Source of the DNA: Hyphomonadaceae bacterium UBA7672
GTDB taxonomy: Bacteria; Pseudomonadota; Alphaproteobacteria; Caulobacterales; Hyphomonadaceae
DNA length: 64,000 nt
Direction: 5' to 3'
Assembly: GCA_002483135.1 (NCBI GenBank)
Contig: DLHI01000025.1
Location: 62,001 to 126,000, forward strand
Shown in pieces: positions 40,580-49,200 of the stretch. The position numbers were made by a program, and so were the translations under genes. A model generated the notes under the pieces. The model was not told the origin of the DNA, did no database searches, and saw only the letters and a list, made by a program, of their open reading frames with translations. The stretch's first letter is position 1, and each line of letters begins with the position of its first letter.

Positions 40580-41184
40580 GCGACCGGCTCCATCAGCGAG
40601 CAGCAGCGCCAGAACAGGTGTGGCGTGTCGTCAAACGGGAAGAAGCCGAGATGGCGCATGATGCGCGCGCCGGCTTCGGTTGAATCCCTGCCGAAGAAGG
40701 GCAGGTCAGTGAAATGCTTGTCGATCAGCGTGCGCAGGCCAAGCACCAGCGCGCCGCGGCTTACCTGGTCCTTGCCCGCGTAACACCAGCAATAGAAGCC
40801 CGCGAGCGGCTCGCCGAGCCTTGCGACCCATTTCTGGTCGATGTTCGCCGCGTCGAACGTGTTGTCGGCCAGCGCCGCAACGCCCGCCTCCGTCAGCGCC
40901 AGCGGAGCGAGGAAGCCCGTCACCATGTCATTCCTGCGGATCACCCAGATCGACGCGCCCGTCAGGCTGTCGACCCGCTTGATCTCTTCGAGCGATGCGA
41001 GTCCCGGACCCAGCTCCGCCGTCGCCAGCGCATGCACGGCTACATAGTCGTCATCGCTGACTGCATGTGTGAGACGCACCGACGCCATCATCTCTTCGGA
41101 AGCGCCGCGCATGTATTTCGCATGCAGCCGTTCGCCGCCAAGCGACCTAAGCTGTGTGCGCGAATTCCACATCAGCGCCGCCAT
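40573..41184 (-). CDS. GNAT-like protein, unknown substrate
   Basis: About 203 residues starting at an ATG with GGTGG seven bases upstream. The fold appears GNAT-like: a middle strand WVIRRNDMVTGFLAPLAL near 80 and a C-terminal DSTEAGARIMRHLGFFPF near 168, typical of the end of acetyltransferases, but the acetyl-CoA loop is not clear. First gene of a three-gene minus-strand operon divergent from a LysR regulator; a CtrA-like box lies in the divergent region. Confidence 0.65.
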   Translation of the reverse strand: MAALMWNSRTQLRSLGGERLHAKYMRGASEEMMASVRLTHAVSDDDYVAVHALATAELGPGLASLEEIKRVDSLTGASIWVIRRNDMVTGFLAPLALTEAGVAALADNTFDAANIDQKWVARLGEPLAGFYCWCYAGKDQVSRGALVLGLRTLIDKHFTDLPFFGRDSTEAGARIMRHLGFFPFDDTPHLFWRCCSLMEPVAC

Positions 41185-41209
41185 CACCCAACCACCGTTT
41201 TTTATCTTA

Positions 41210-41224
41210 TTAACGTCTTGCTAA
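41210..41224. promoter_or_regulatory. CtrA-like box (TTAA-N7-CTAA)
   Basis: TTAACGTCTTGCTAA differs from the CtrA consensus TTAA-N7-TTAA by one base. It lies between the GNAT-like operon (minus) and the LysR gene (plus). CckA, the kinase that feeds CtrA, is encoded 5 kb away. Confidence 0.4.
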
Positions 41225-41276
41225 CCATTCAACACAAACTGGAACATCACGCCATCTCAATTCAGGCAGAACGGGT

Positions 41277-42263
41277 ATGACGACCAGGGAAGGGACCGAG
41301 CGGCTTGTCCGCGAACTGGTCGACTGGTCCGACCTTCGCACTTTCTATGCTGTTGCAACTGCCGGCTCGATGAATGCAGCGGCAGAACAGTTGGGAGTTA
41401 CTCAATCAGCGATCTCGAAACGATTGGGACAGCTTGAGCAAAGACTGGGAACTCGTCTTCTCGAACGCTCGCCGACAGGCATTCAACTCACCGAAGCGGG
41501 CGCCGAGGCGCTCGATCACGTCACAACCATGGTGCGTGCAAGTCTTTCGCTCGAGAACACACTCAAGGGACTGGAGGCCAAGGCCGAAGGCGAAGTGAAA
41601 CTCTGGTCGAACGACGGCGTGCTGGCCTACTGCATTGCGCCAAGTCTCGGCGAATTCCTCGCGGCCAATCCGGGGCTCAGGATTTCCCTTCAGTCAGATC
41701 GCAATTTGCCCAAACAGGGCCAGGGCTATGCCGACGTCGTCGTCGGCTTCGATCAGCCGCACCAGGCTGATACCATTTCGTTCCCTGTCGCCACGCTTCA
41801 TTACTGCGTCTTCTCAAGCCAAGGGTATATCGACACCTATGGCTCGCCCACTGGACCGCTCGATATCGCCAATCACCGCGTCCTCAATCATGTGATGTAC
41901 GGCGAAAATCCGGGCTGGAAGGAAAAGACGGCCCAGATCGCCGCCCTGATCGAGCCGACTGTCCTCACCGATTGCTCCGCCGCGCTGCTGCAGGCGACCG
42001 CTGCCGGCGCGGGAATAGCCGTTATGCCCAGCTACGCGGCGCGCCTCGATGCGCGTCTGGTTGCGCTGCCTGTCCCGCCGCTGGCCTCGGTGAAGGTCTG
42101 GCTCAGCTTCCACGAAAGCGCCCGCCGCACCCCGCGCGTACGAACTGTGGTCACCTGGATGCGCGAACTCTTCGACCGCCGCCGCAATCCCTGGTTCCGG
42201 GAAGAATTCGTCCCCCCCAACCTGTTCGCGACATCCATCTGGCAGGGCGACCGCGCCGCTTGA
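41277..42263 (+). CDS. LysR-family transcriptional regulator
   Basis: A 328-residue LysR protein: winged helix-turn-helix at about 20-80 (LRTFYAVATAGSMNAAAEQLGVTQSAISKRLGQLEQRLGTRLLER) and a periplasmic-binding-protein-like effector domain from about 105. It is divergent from the GNAT/GNAT/isochorismatase-like operon, the usual position for a regulator of that operon, through the shared 89-base intergenic region. Effector unknown. Confidence 0.9.
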   Translation: MTTREGTERLVRELVDWSDLRTFYAVATAGSMNAAAEQLGVTQSAISKRLGQLEQRLGTRLLERSPTGIQLTEAGAEALDHVTTMVRASLSLENTLKGLEAKAEGEVKLWSNDGVLAYCIAPSLGEFLAANPGLRISLQSDRNLPKQGQGYADVVVGFDQPHQADTISFPVATLHYCVFSSQGYIDTYGSPTGPLDIANHRVLNHVMYGENPGWKEKTAQIAALIEPTVLTDCSAALLQATAAGAGIAVMPSYAARLDARLVALPVPPLASVKVWLSFHESARRTPRVRTVVTWMRELFDRRRNPWFREEFVPPNLFATSIWQGDRAA

Positions 42264-42457
42264 TTGCTGCTTCGCGGCATCTCGGCCCCTGTGCGCAGGC
42301 GTCGCACCCCTGACATATCCTGCGACCAGTCCTGCCCGAAAAATTCCACATTTGCGCATCGAAACTCGATGTTGCGGACGCCCTCCCGAACCCCGCCCGG
42401 ACACAAGCCCGTCAGGCCCGTTTCCCGTGTGGCGCCAGCACTTGCGAATTAGAGCAT

Positions 42458-42486
42458 CGAACCAATCTGAAGCTTCCGATGGTTCG
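42458..42486. repeat. Nested inverted repeat in protease leader
   Basis: CGAACCA (42458-42464) and TGGTTCG (42480-42486) form perfect 7-base arms around an internal palindrome GAAGCTTC. It ends 20 bases before the HtrA-like ATG and could be an operator or mRNA hairpin. The rest of 42264-42506 shows nothing recognised. Confidence 0.45.
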
Positions 42487-42506
42487 CTGCGAACACGGAG
42501 ACAGAC

Positions 42507-44003
42507 ATGAATCGTGGAACAATAATCGGTGCGCTCGGCGGTCTTGCCGCCGGAGTGAGCCTCGGCGCGATCGCCCTTGCCGCGCCATCCTTCGCCCATC
42601 TCGCACAGGGCTCGACCATCGCCCCCATGGCGGCCCAGCTTGGAACCTCGACCGTCGCCGGCCAACAGGCGCGCTGGGGAACCCTGCCCAACCTCGCCGA
42701 CCTGGTCGAGGCCGTCTCGCCTGCGGTCGTCCAGATCGAGGTGCGCCAGGCGTCCCCCATCCGGCAGATGTCCGGCCCGCAGGCCAATCCCTTCGCCGGC
42801 ACGCCGTTCGAGGACTATTTCCAGTTTGGTCCGGGTGGTCCGGGCGGACAGGGTGGGGAAGCGCCTGACCGCCGCGGTTCCGGCTCCGGCTTCTTCATTT
42901 CCGGCGGTTATATCGTCACCAACAACCACGTCGTCGACGAAGCCAAGAGCCTCACCGTCGTCCTGCAGGATGGCCGCGAACTCACGGGCACGGTCGTGGG
43001 CACGGACCCGCGCACCGATCTTGCCGTCGTGAAGGTCGATGGCTCAAATCTGCCCAAGGGTCTTCCCTGGGGCGACAGCAACCGGGCCCGCCCGGGCGAC
43101 AACGTCTTCGCAATCGGCGCGCCCTTCGGCCTGCAGAACACCGTCACCGCCGGCATCGTCTCGGCTCGTGGCCGCGACATCCGCTCCGGACAGTACGACG
43201 ACTACATCCAGGTCGACGCGCCCATCAACCAGGGTAATAGCGGCGGCCCGCTGTTCGACCAGTCGGGCGCCGTCATTGGGGTCAACTCGGCGATCTATTC
43301 GCCCAGCGGCGGCAATGTCGGCATCGGCTTCTCGATCCCGTCTGAACTGGCGCAGGGCATCGTCCAGCAGATCATCGACAATGGATCGGTCCAGCGCGGC
43401 TGGCTCGGTGTTGCGATCTCCCCGGTCACGCCTGAAATCGCAGCCAGCCTGAACGTCCAGGCCAAGGGCGCTGTCGTCAACAACGTCACCGCCGAAGGCC
43501 CCGCCGCCAAGGCTGGTCTGCGCGAGGGCGACATCATCCTGCGCTTTGGCGATCGTGAGGTGAACCACGTCCAGGATCTCACCCGCGCCGTCGCCGACAC
43601 CAAGGCGGGCACGCCGCGCGACGTTCGAATTGTCCGCGATGGCCGCGAACAATCCATCCGCGTCACCATCGCCAAGCTGGATGATAGCGCAGCGCCCAAG
43701 CCGGTGGCGGCCAATACGGCTCCCTCCGACGCTGGCGGCATGTCGCTGGCAGAACTCGGGCTTGGCCTTGCAAGCCGCGATGGCGCCGTCGTCATCACCT
43801 CGGTCGGCGTCAACTCGCACGCCGCTGACCTCGGCATCCGCGCCGGCGACCGCATCGTGAAAGTGGGGCAGGACGCCGTCTCCACCCCCGAAGCTGTCCG
43901 CAAGGCAGTCGACGCGGCTCGCAAGCTGGGACGCACCGCCGTCCTCCTGCAGGTCGAGCGCGACGACCAACGCTTCTTCGCTGGCATCCCGATCCAGGAT
44001 TGA
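42507..44003 (+). CDS. Periplasmic serine protease/chaperone of HtrA/Deg family
   Basis: The 498-residue protein has an N-terminal signal or anchor (about 6-28), a trypsin-like domain with triad His141 (NNHVVDEA), Asp171 (RTDLAVVKV) and Ser245 (GNSGGPLF), and two PDZ domains (about 285-385 and 405-495). It degrades or refolds damaged envelope proteins. A Gly-rich loop (FGPGGPGGQGGEAPDR) near 112 matches the flexible loop of DegP/DegQ. It stands alone, with an inverted repeat upstream and a strong terminator downstream. Confidence 0.95.
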   Translation: MNRGTIIGALGGLAAGVSLGAIALAAPSFAHLAQGSTIAPMAAQLGTSTVAGQQARWGTLPNLADLVEAVSPAVVQIEVRQASPIRQMSGPQANPFAGTPFEDYFQFGPGGPGGQGGEAPDRRGSGSGFFISGGYIVTNNHVVDEAKSLTVVLQDGRELTGTVVGTDPRTDLAVVKVDGSNLPKGLPWGDSNRARPGDNVFAIGAPFGLQNTVTAGIVSARGRDIRSGQYDDYIQVDAPINQGNSGGPLFDQSGAVIGVNSAIYSPSGGNVGIGFSIPSELAQGIVQQIIDNGSVQRGWLGVAISPVTPEIAASLNVQAKGAVVNNVTAEGPAAKAGLREGDIILRFGDREVNHVQDLTRAVADTKAGTPRDVRIVRDGREQSIRVTIAKLDDSAAPKPVAANTAPSDAGGMSLAELGLGLASRDGAVVITSVGVNSHAADLGIRAGDRIVKVGQDAVSTPEAVRKAVDAARKLGRTAVLLQVERDDQRFFAGIPIQD

Positions 44004-44024
44004 TCGGCCCAACGTCACGAACTG

Positions 44025-44057
44025 AAAGCCCGGACCTGAACAGGTCCGGGCTTTTTT
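44025..44057 (+). terminator. Rho-independent terminator after HtrA-like gene
   Basis: A 13-base-pair perfect hairpin AAGCCCGGACCTG / CAGGTCCGGGCTT with an AA loop runs into a T tract. It begins 22 bases after the protease stop codon. Confidence 0.93.
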
Positions 44058-44157
44058 GTTTTGCGGCTCCCCGGGCCGATTAATTCGCCGCACCCCCGAA
44101 AACCCCAGCAAAAATGGGGTTCCATCCGCAGCCCCGGCAGGTTTTGCCTACCCTTTC

Positions 44158-44220
44158 TTAACTACTCCTTTGCGAGGGTTAACGGCCGGAAACCATATTC
44201 GCCCGGGAACCATATTCGCA
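44158..44220 (+). promoter_or_regulatory. fliQ leader: two TTAAC half-sites and a 17-bp tandem duplication
   Basis: Direct TTAAC copies begin at 44158 and 44179 (21 bases, two helical turns), resembling CtrA half-sites upstream of a flagellar operon. They are followed by a tandem repeat with a period of 17 bases; AACCATATTCGC occurs at 44191-44202 and 44208-44219. The repeat ends about 14 bases before the fliQ ATG. Confidence 0.45.
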
Positions 44221-44233
44221 CGGAGTAGCAGGC

Positions 44234-44497
44234 ATGGATGGCCTGGAAGTTCTCGACTTTGGGCGCGACGCGCTCTGGACCACCGTCTGGATGTGCGCCC
44301 CCGCGATGATCGCCGGCCTCGTCGTCGGTCTCGTCATCGCCTTCTTCCAGGCGCTGACCCAGATCCAGGAGATGACGCTCGTCTTCGTGCCCAAGATCAT
44401 CGCGATCTTCGCGGCGCTGCTGATCTTCCTGCCGCTCATGGGCGCGCTCCTCGCGGGCTTTGCCGAACAGGTCTTTACCCGCATCGCCGAGTTCTGA
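44234..44497 (+). CDS. fliQ: Flagellar export protein FliQ
   Basis: An 87-residue protein with two membrane helices (about 17-40 and 53-75) and the family core IAFFQALTQIQEMTLVFVPKI. FliQ is a small subunit of the flagellar type III export gate (FliPQR) in the inner membrane. It starts a fliQ-fliR-flhB operon that leads into cckA, the order known from Caulobacter. fliP is not in the window. Confidence 0.96.
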   Translation: MDGLEVLDFGRDALWTTVWMCAPAMIAGLVVGLVIAFFQALTQIQEMTLVFVPKIIAIFAALLIFLPLMGALLAGFAEQVFTRIAEF

Positions 44498-44510
44498 GAG
44501 GCCGCGCTCG

Positions 44511-45266
44511 TTGGACTGGCTGAACCAATACGCCTGGATCGGAGCGCTGCTCTTCGCGCGCCTCGGCGCCGTGTTGATGATCGCCCCGGTCTGGGGCGAA
44601 CAGTCCGTGCCCGCCACCATGCGGCTCGCTCTCGCCGTGCTGGTCACGGCAGTGCTCGCGCCCTCGCTTGCCGCCGCCGCGCCGCCGCAGCCAGGCAATT
44701 TCATCGATGCCATCCCGCTGATCATCAGCGAGATCATCATAGGCCTCATCTTTGGCCTCGGCGCCCGCCTGATGATGAGTGCGCTACAGGTCGCCGGCGC
44801 CACCGCCGGCATCGCCTCGGGCCTTGGCTTCGCGCAGCAGATCGACCCCATCGCCAGCCAGCCCGCAGCCGTCTTCTCCGGCTTCTTCTCGCTGATGGGC
44901 CTTGTGTTGATTATGTCCGTCGGCCTCCACCGCGTGATGATCGAGGCGGCCGGCGACAGCTACGCCATCTTCCCGCCCGGCGCCCTGCCGCCCATCGGCG
45001 ATGCGACCCAGTTCGTCATCGACGCCGTCTCCAACTCCTTCCGGCTCGGCATCCAGATCGCGGCGCCCGTGCTCGTCTTTTCACTGATCTTCAACATCGC
45101 CCTGGGTCTTGTCTCGCGCCTGATTCCGCAGGTGCAGGTGTTCATGACCGCCATGCCGCTGTCCGTGATGCTCGGCCTTGCTGTCATCGCGCTCGGCCTT
45201 GGCGGCGGACTGATGGTCTGGCTCGACGCGATGGAGACGCAGATGCGTCTCCTCACGGTGCGATAG
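44511..45266 (+). CDS. fliR: Flagellar export protein FliR
   Basis: About 251 residues and six membrane helices, with family segments ARLGAVLMIAPVWG near 14, IISEIIIGLIFGLGARLMMSALQVAG near 72 and GLGFAQQIDP near 101. FliR is part of the flagellar export gate with FliP, FliQ and FlhB. I chose the TTG at 44511, which follows fliQ by 13 bases and has GAGAGG upstream; no ATG fits at the start of the conserved region. Confidence 0.94.
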   Translation: MDWLNQYAWIGALLFARLGAVLMIAPVWGEQSVPATMRLALAVLVTAVLAPSLAAAAPPQPGNFIDAIPLIISEIIIGLIFGLGARLMMSALQVAGATAGIASGLGFAQQIDPIASQPAAVFSGFFSLMGLVLIMSVGLHRVMIEAAGDSYAIFPPGALPPIGDATQFVIDAVSNSFRLGIQIAAPVLVFSLIFNIALGLVSRLIPQVQVFMTAMPLSVMLGLAVIALGLGGGLMVWLDAMETQMRLLTVR

Positions 45267-45275
45267 GAGAGCGCC

Positions 45276-46346
45276 GTGGCAGAAGAGCAGGACAACAGTC
45301 AGAAGACAGAAGATCCGACACAGCATAAGCTGGAGGAAGCTCGCAAGAAGGGCGACATCGCCAAGTCGCTCGATGTCCCGATATGGTTCCTCATCCTCGC
45401 GACCGCCGGCATCATGGCCGCCGCCGGCCCGATCAGCGCAATGATCGCCGACCCGCTGACGCGCATCATGGATCATCCCCACGCCTTCCGGCTGCAGGAT
45501 GGCGGCGCCCAGCAACTGATGGGCAGCCTGCTTCTCTCGCTGCTCGTTCCGCTCGCAATCATCTTCGGCGCCATCGCCGCCGCCAGCGTGCTCGGCCACC
45601 TGGTGCAGCATCGCCCGCTCTGGACGGCTGAGAAGATCAAGCCCGATCTCGCTAAGCTGTCCCCCGGCAAGGGCCTGCAACGCATGTTCGGCTCGCAGGG
45701 CTGGATGAATCTTCTGAAGTCCATCCTCAAGATGGCCGCCATCACCGCCGCGATGATCTACGCCGTCTGGCCTGAAGCCACCGCGATCTCGGAATCGAGT
45801 CAACTCGAACCCGCCGGCCTGCTGGCGATGACGCAGGCCATCGCCGGCCGCCTGCTGATCGCCGCCATCGTCGTCATTGGCATCATCGCGGCGATGGACT
45901 TCGCCTGGCAGCGCTTCACCTACATGCAGCGCATGCGCATGTCGCGCCGGGACATCCGCGACGAGAGCAAGCAGCAGGAAGGCGACCCGCACATCCGCGC
46001 CCGCCTGCGCCAGATCCGCCTCGAGCGCTCACGCAAGCGCATGATGCAGAACGTGCCCAAGTCCACCGTCGTTATCACCAACCCGACCCACTACTCGGTC
46101 GCGTTGCGCTATGATCCGGAAAAGGACGCGGCTCCGGTCTGTATGGCCAAGGGCGCCGACGACGTCGCCCTGCGCATCCGCGAGAAGGCGAAGGAACACA
46201 ACATTCCCATCGTCGAGAACGTGCCGCTGGCGCGCGCCCTGTTCGCGACCGTCGAGGTCGAGGAATCGATCCCGCGCGAGCATTTCGAAGCCGTCGCCAA
46301 GGTCATCGGCTTCGTCATGAACACGAAGAAGGGGAGGGCGCGATGA
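45276..46346 (+). CDS. flhB: Flagellar export switch protein FlhB
   Basis: A 356-residue protein with four membrane helices and a cytoplasmic C-terminal domain. The self-cleavage motif NPTH is intact (Asn269-His272), which lets FlhB switch export from rod/hook to filament substrates. The N-terminal EDPTQHKLEEARKKGDIAKS is typical. It begins at a GTG nine bases after fliR and ends 246 bases before cckA. Confidence 0.96.
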   Translation: MAEEQDNSQKTEDPTQHKLEEARKKGDIAKSLDVPIWFLILATAGIMAAAGPISAMIADPLTRIMDHPHAFRLQDGGAQQLMGSLLLSLLVPLAIIFGAIAAASVLGHLVQHRPLWTAEKIKPDLAKLSPGKGLQRMFGSQGWMNLLKSILKMAAITAAMIYAVWPEATAISESSQLEPAGLLAMTQAIAGRLLIAAIVVIGIIAAMDFAWQRFTYMQRMRMSRRDIRDESKQQEGDPHIRARLRQIRLERSRKRMMQNVPKSTVVITNPTHYSVALRYDPEKDAAPVCMAKGADDVALRIREKAKEHNIPIVENVPLARALFATVEVEESIPREHFEAVAKVIGFVMNTKKGRAR

Positions 46347-46592
46347 GCCGCTTTTCCCGAAACGCCAGGTTTCTCCACAGCATCTGCAATCCGATTCGGA
46401 TGCGAAACATTGACTCCGCCGGTCCCACAGCTTGTGGCCGGCGGTCGCAAGGGACTCAAAACAGGGCACAATCTGTAGAGCTCCGACCGGGGATTCCCCT
46501 GAAGAGTCAGATCGTTAACATGGCGGCCCCAGCTAACACGCGGGGCCGCGAATCACCCCACTACTATCCGGCTAGCCAGCGGAAGACCGTCC

Positions 46593-49184
46593 ATGACTGA
46601 CTTCATCGAACAATCCGGCGAAAAAACCGACGCGGCCGCCGCTGGACCGCGCAAGGGATTTGACTGGATCCAGTTGACCTTCTGGGCCGCCCTGGTCGTT
46701 GCTGGCGGTGCGGCCGGCATGGCGATTACATGGAGCGAGGCAGTCGGTCCCGCCGGCGCCGTGCTGGTCATCGCGCTTGGCGCCATGGCGCTGGTGCTCA
46801 TCATGTGGGGCGTTCGCGGCGCCGGCCGCCGCCTCGGCGTTTTCCCGGATCGCGGCGCAGCCGAAGCCGCCGCCCAGACGCCCAAGCGCCATCTCTGGCT
46901 CGATGCGCTCACCGAACCGGCGCTCATCTCCGATCGCGGCGGCGCCAGCGTCGCCGCCAACCCTGCCTATCTCGAACTGGCCCAGCTCGCCCACGTCGTC
47001 GGCGATAGCGCACACGCGCCTTCGGTCGATCGCCTGTTCTCGTCCAACCCCGGCATGGCCGCGCCGATCTATCGCCTGTCCAAGGCCGCGAAGATGGGTC
47101 TTGCCCGCACCGAACTCCTGCCCGCGCTCCTGTTCGGCGATTCCCATTCGCCGGTGCAGTACGAAGCCAGTGTCGCCCCGCTCGCGAAGACTTGGTCGCT
47201 CTGGCGCCTGCGCCGCGTCGAGGGCGTCGTGCCCGCCGCCGGCTCGGTCGATGCGCGCGCGCTCTATGTCGAAGATGCGCCCATTGGTTTCTTCTCCGCT
47301 CGCCGCGATGGCCGCGTCGTCTACATCAATCAGACCCTGCGCCAGATGCTCGGCCTGCCCGACGGCGACAGTGCCCTGCGCCTCGAAGACATCATGCGCC
47401 CCGAAGGCCTCAAGCTGATGAAGCGCGAAGTCCGCGGACAAGCCAGCCAGCGCGCCGAAGTCGTCCTGCGCGCTCGCGATGGCGTCGAGTCCACCGCAAC
47501 TCTGATCACCACCTGGGCGGGCAAGGGCGCCGAAGCCCACACACGGTCCGTCGTCTACATCGCCAGCGCCGCCGAACAGCAGGCGCGCCGCGCACCCGTT
47601 CCGGCTGGCGCCACCAGCGCCGAACCGGTCGACATGCGCGCCATCGCCGCCCGCTCGGACGACACCATGTTCTCCGACGCCCCCTTCGGCGTCGTCCGCC
47701 TCGATGGCGAAGGCGTTGAAAGCGCCGTGATGCTCGACGCCAACCGCACGCTGGTTGAAATGACCGGCGGCCGCGCCCAGCCGGGCCGCCGCTTTGCTGA
47801 TCTCTTCGTCGCCGACCAGGGCGCCGCCGCACTTGCCGATCAGCTGTCCAAGGCGCTCGATGGCGCCGTCAATTTCAAGCTCGCGGGCGACGGGCAGAAG
47901 TCAGTCGATCTCTACGTCGTGCTCGATCGCCAGGGCCGCCCCTCCACGGCCTATGTCATCGACACGACCGAGAAGAAGCTGCTCGAACAGCGCCTCGCCC
48001 AGGGCGAGAAGCTGCAAGCCCTCGGCAAGATGGCCGGCGGCCTCGCGCACGAGTTCAACAACATGCTGGCCGGCATCATCCTCAATGTCGACAAGCTTCA
48101 GATCCGCCATCCCCCGGGCGATCCCACCTTCTTCGAGCTGAAGTCGATCAACGAGTTCGCCTCACGCGGCGCGCAACTCGTCCGCACCATGCTGGCCTTC
48201 ACCCGCCGTCAGGTCTTCCGTCCGGAAGTCTTCGACGTCACGGACGCGCTGTCGGACTATTACGTCCTCCTGCGCGACATCATCGACGAACGTATCAAGC
48301 TCGACGTGGTCCATGGCCGCGACCTGCCCCGCATCAAGGCCGACAAGGGTCAGCTCGAGACCGCAATCACCAATCTCTGCACCAACGCCCGCGACGCGAT
48401 GATCGAGAAAAGCGGTGGCGGCCGCCTCGTCATCCGCACCTCGCGCTCGGATGCGGCCGCCGCCCGCAAGGACGGCTTCACCCATGTCACCGACGGCGAC
48501 TATGTTCTGATCGAAGTGGTCGACGATGGCGGCGGCATTCCGCCCGATATCATGGAGAAGATCTTCGAGCCCTTCTTCACCACCAAGGCCGAAGGCAAGG
48601 GCACGGGCCTCGGCCTCGCCACCGTCTATGGCATCGTCAAGCAGCTCGGCGGGTTCATCTATCCGGTCTCGAAGGTCGGGCGTGGCACCACGTTCAAGAT
48701 CTTCATGCCGGCGTGGGATGGTGTCGAGGAGCAGGCGAGCACGGGCGGCGTTCTCGAAACGGCGGAGCCGGCCCCGGCTGCCGCCCCCGCCCGTAGCGGC
48801 GATCTCGCCGGCCGTGGCTCGATCCTGCTGGTCGAAGACGAAGACGGCGTGCGCGGCATCGCCGCCCAGCTGCTTGCCTCGTTCGGCTACTCGGTCATCG
48901 AGGCCAGCGACGGAGAGAAGGCGCTCGAGATCATCAAGGAACAGTCGGGCAATATCGACCTCCTCATCTCGGACGTCGTCATGCCCGGCATGGATGGCCC
49001 GGCGCTCCTCAAGGAAGCTCGCCCCTGGCTCTCCAACACGCGCGTGATGTTCATCTCGGGCTATGCCGAACGCGATCTCGCCAAGACGCTGGAAGACGAT
49101 CGCGCCATCAGCTTCCTGCCCAAGCCCTTCACCCTCCGTCAGCTGGCGGAACGCGTGCAGCAGGAACTGAGGGAAGCGGCCTGA
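46593..49184 (+). CDS. cckA: Cell-cycle hybrid histidine kinase CckA
   Basis: An 863-residue hybrid kinase: two N-terminal membrane helices (about 27-70), PAS-like regions (about 100-460), the phosphorylated His486 in GGLAHEFNNMLAGI, an ATPase domain with NARDAM near 595 and GKGTGLGLATVYG near 670, and a C-terminal receiver with Asp794 in ISDVVMPGMDG. In Caulobacter, CckA feeds phosphate through ChpT to CtrA to control division and flagellum genes. Position just after flhB matches Caulobacter. The 246 bases upstream show no gene. Confidence 0.95.
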   Translation: MTDFIEQSGEKTDAAAAGPRKGFDWIQLTFWAALVVAGGAAGMAITWSEAVGPAGAVLVIALGAMALVLIMWGVRGAGRRLGVFPDRGAAEAAAQTPKRHLWLDALTEPALISDRGGASVAANPAYLELAQLAHVVGDSAHAPSVDRLFSSNPGMAAPIYRLSKAAKMGLARTELLPALLFGDSHSPVQYEASVAPLAKTWSLWRLRRVEGVVPAAGSVDARALYVEDAPIGFFSARRDGRVVYINQTLRQMLGLPDGDSALRLEDIMRPEGLKLMKREVRGQASQRAEVVLRARDGVESTATLITTWAGKGAEAHTRSVVYIASAAEQQARRAPVPAGATSAEPVDMRAIAARSDDTMFSDAPFGVVRLDGEGVESAVMLDANRTLVEMTGGRAQPGRRFADLFVADQGAAALADQLSKALDGAVNFKLAGDGQKSVDLYVVLDRQGRPSTAYVIDTTEKKLLEQRLAQGEKLQALGKMAGGLAHEFNNMLAGIILNVDKLQIRHPPGDPTFFELKSINEFASRGAQLVRTMLAFTRRQVFRPEVFDVTDALSDYYVLLRDIIDERIKLDVVHGRDLPRIKADKGQLETAITNLCTNARDAMIEKSGGGRLVIRTSRSDAAAARKDGFTHVTDGDYVLIEVVDDGGGIPPDIMEKIFEPFFTTKAEGKGTGLGLATVYGIVKQLGGFIYPVSKVGRGTTFKIFMPAWDGVEEQASTGGVLETAEPAPAAAPARSGDLAGRGSILLVEDEDGVRGIAAQLLASFGYSVIEASDGEKALEIIKEQSGNIDLLISDVVMPGMDGPALLKEARPWLSNTRVMFISGYAERDLAKTLEDDRAISFLPKPFTLRQLAERVQQELREAA

Positions 49185-49200
49185 GCCAGAAACCTGCCGT

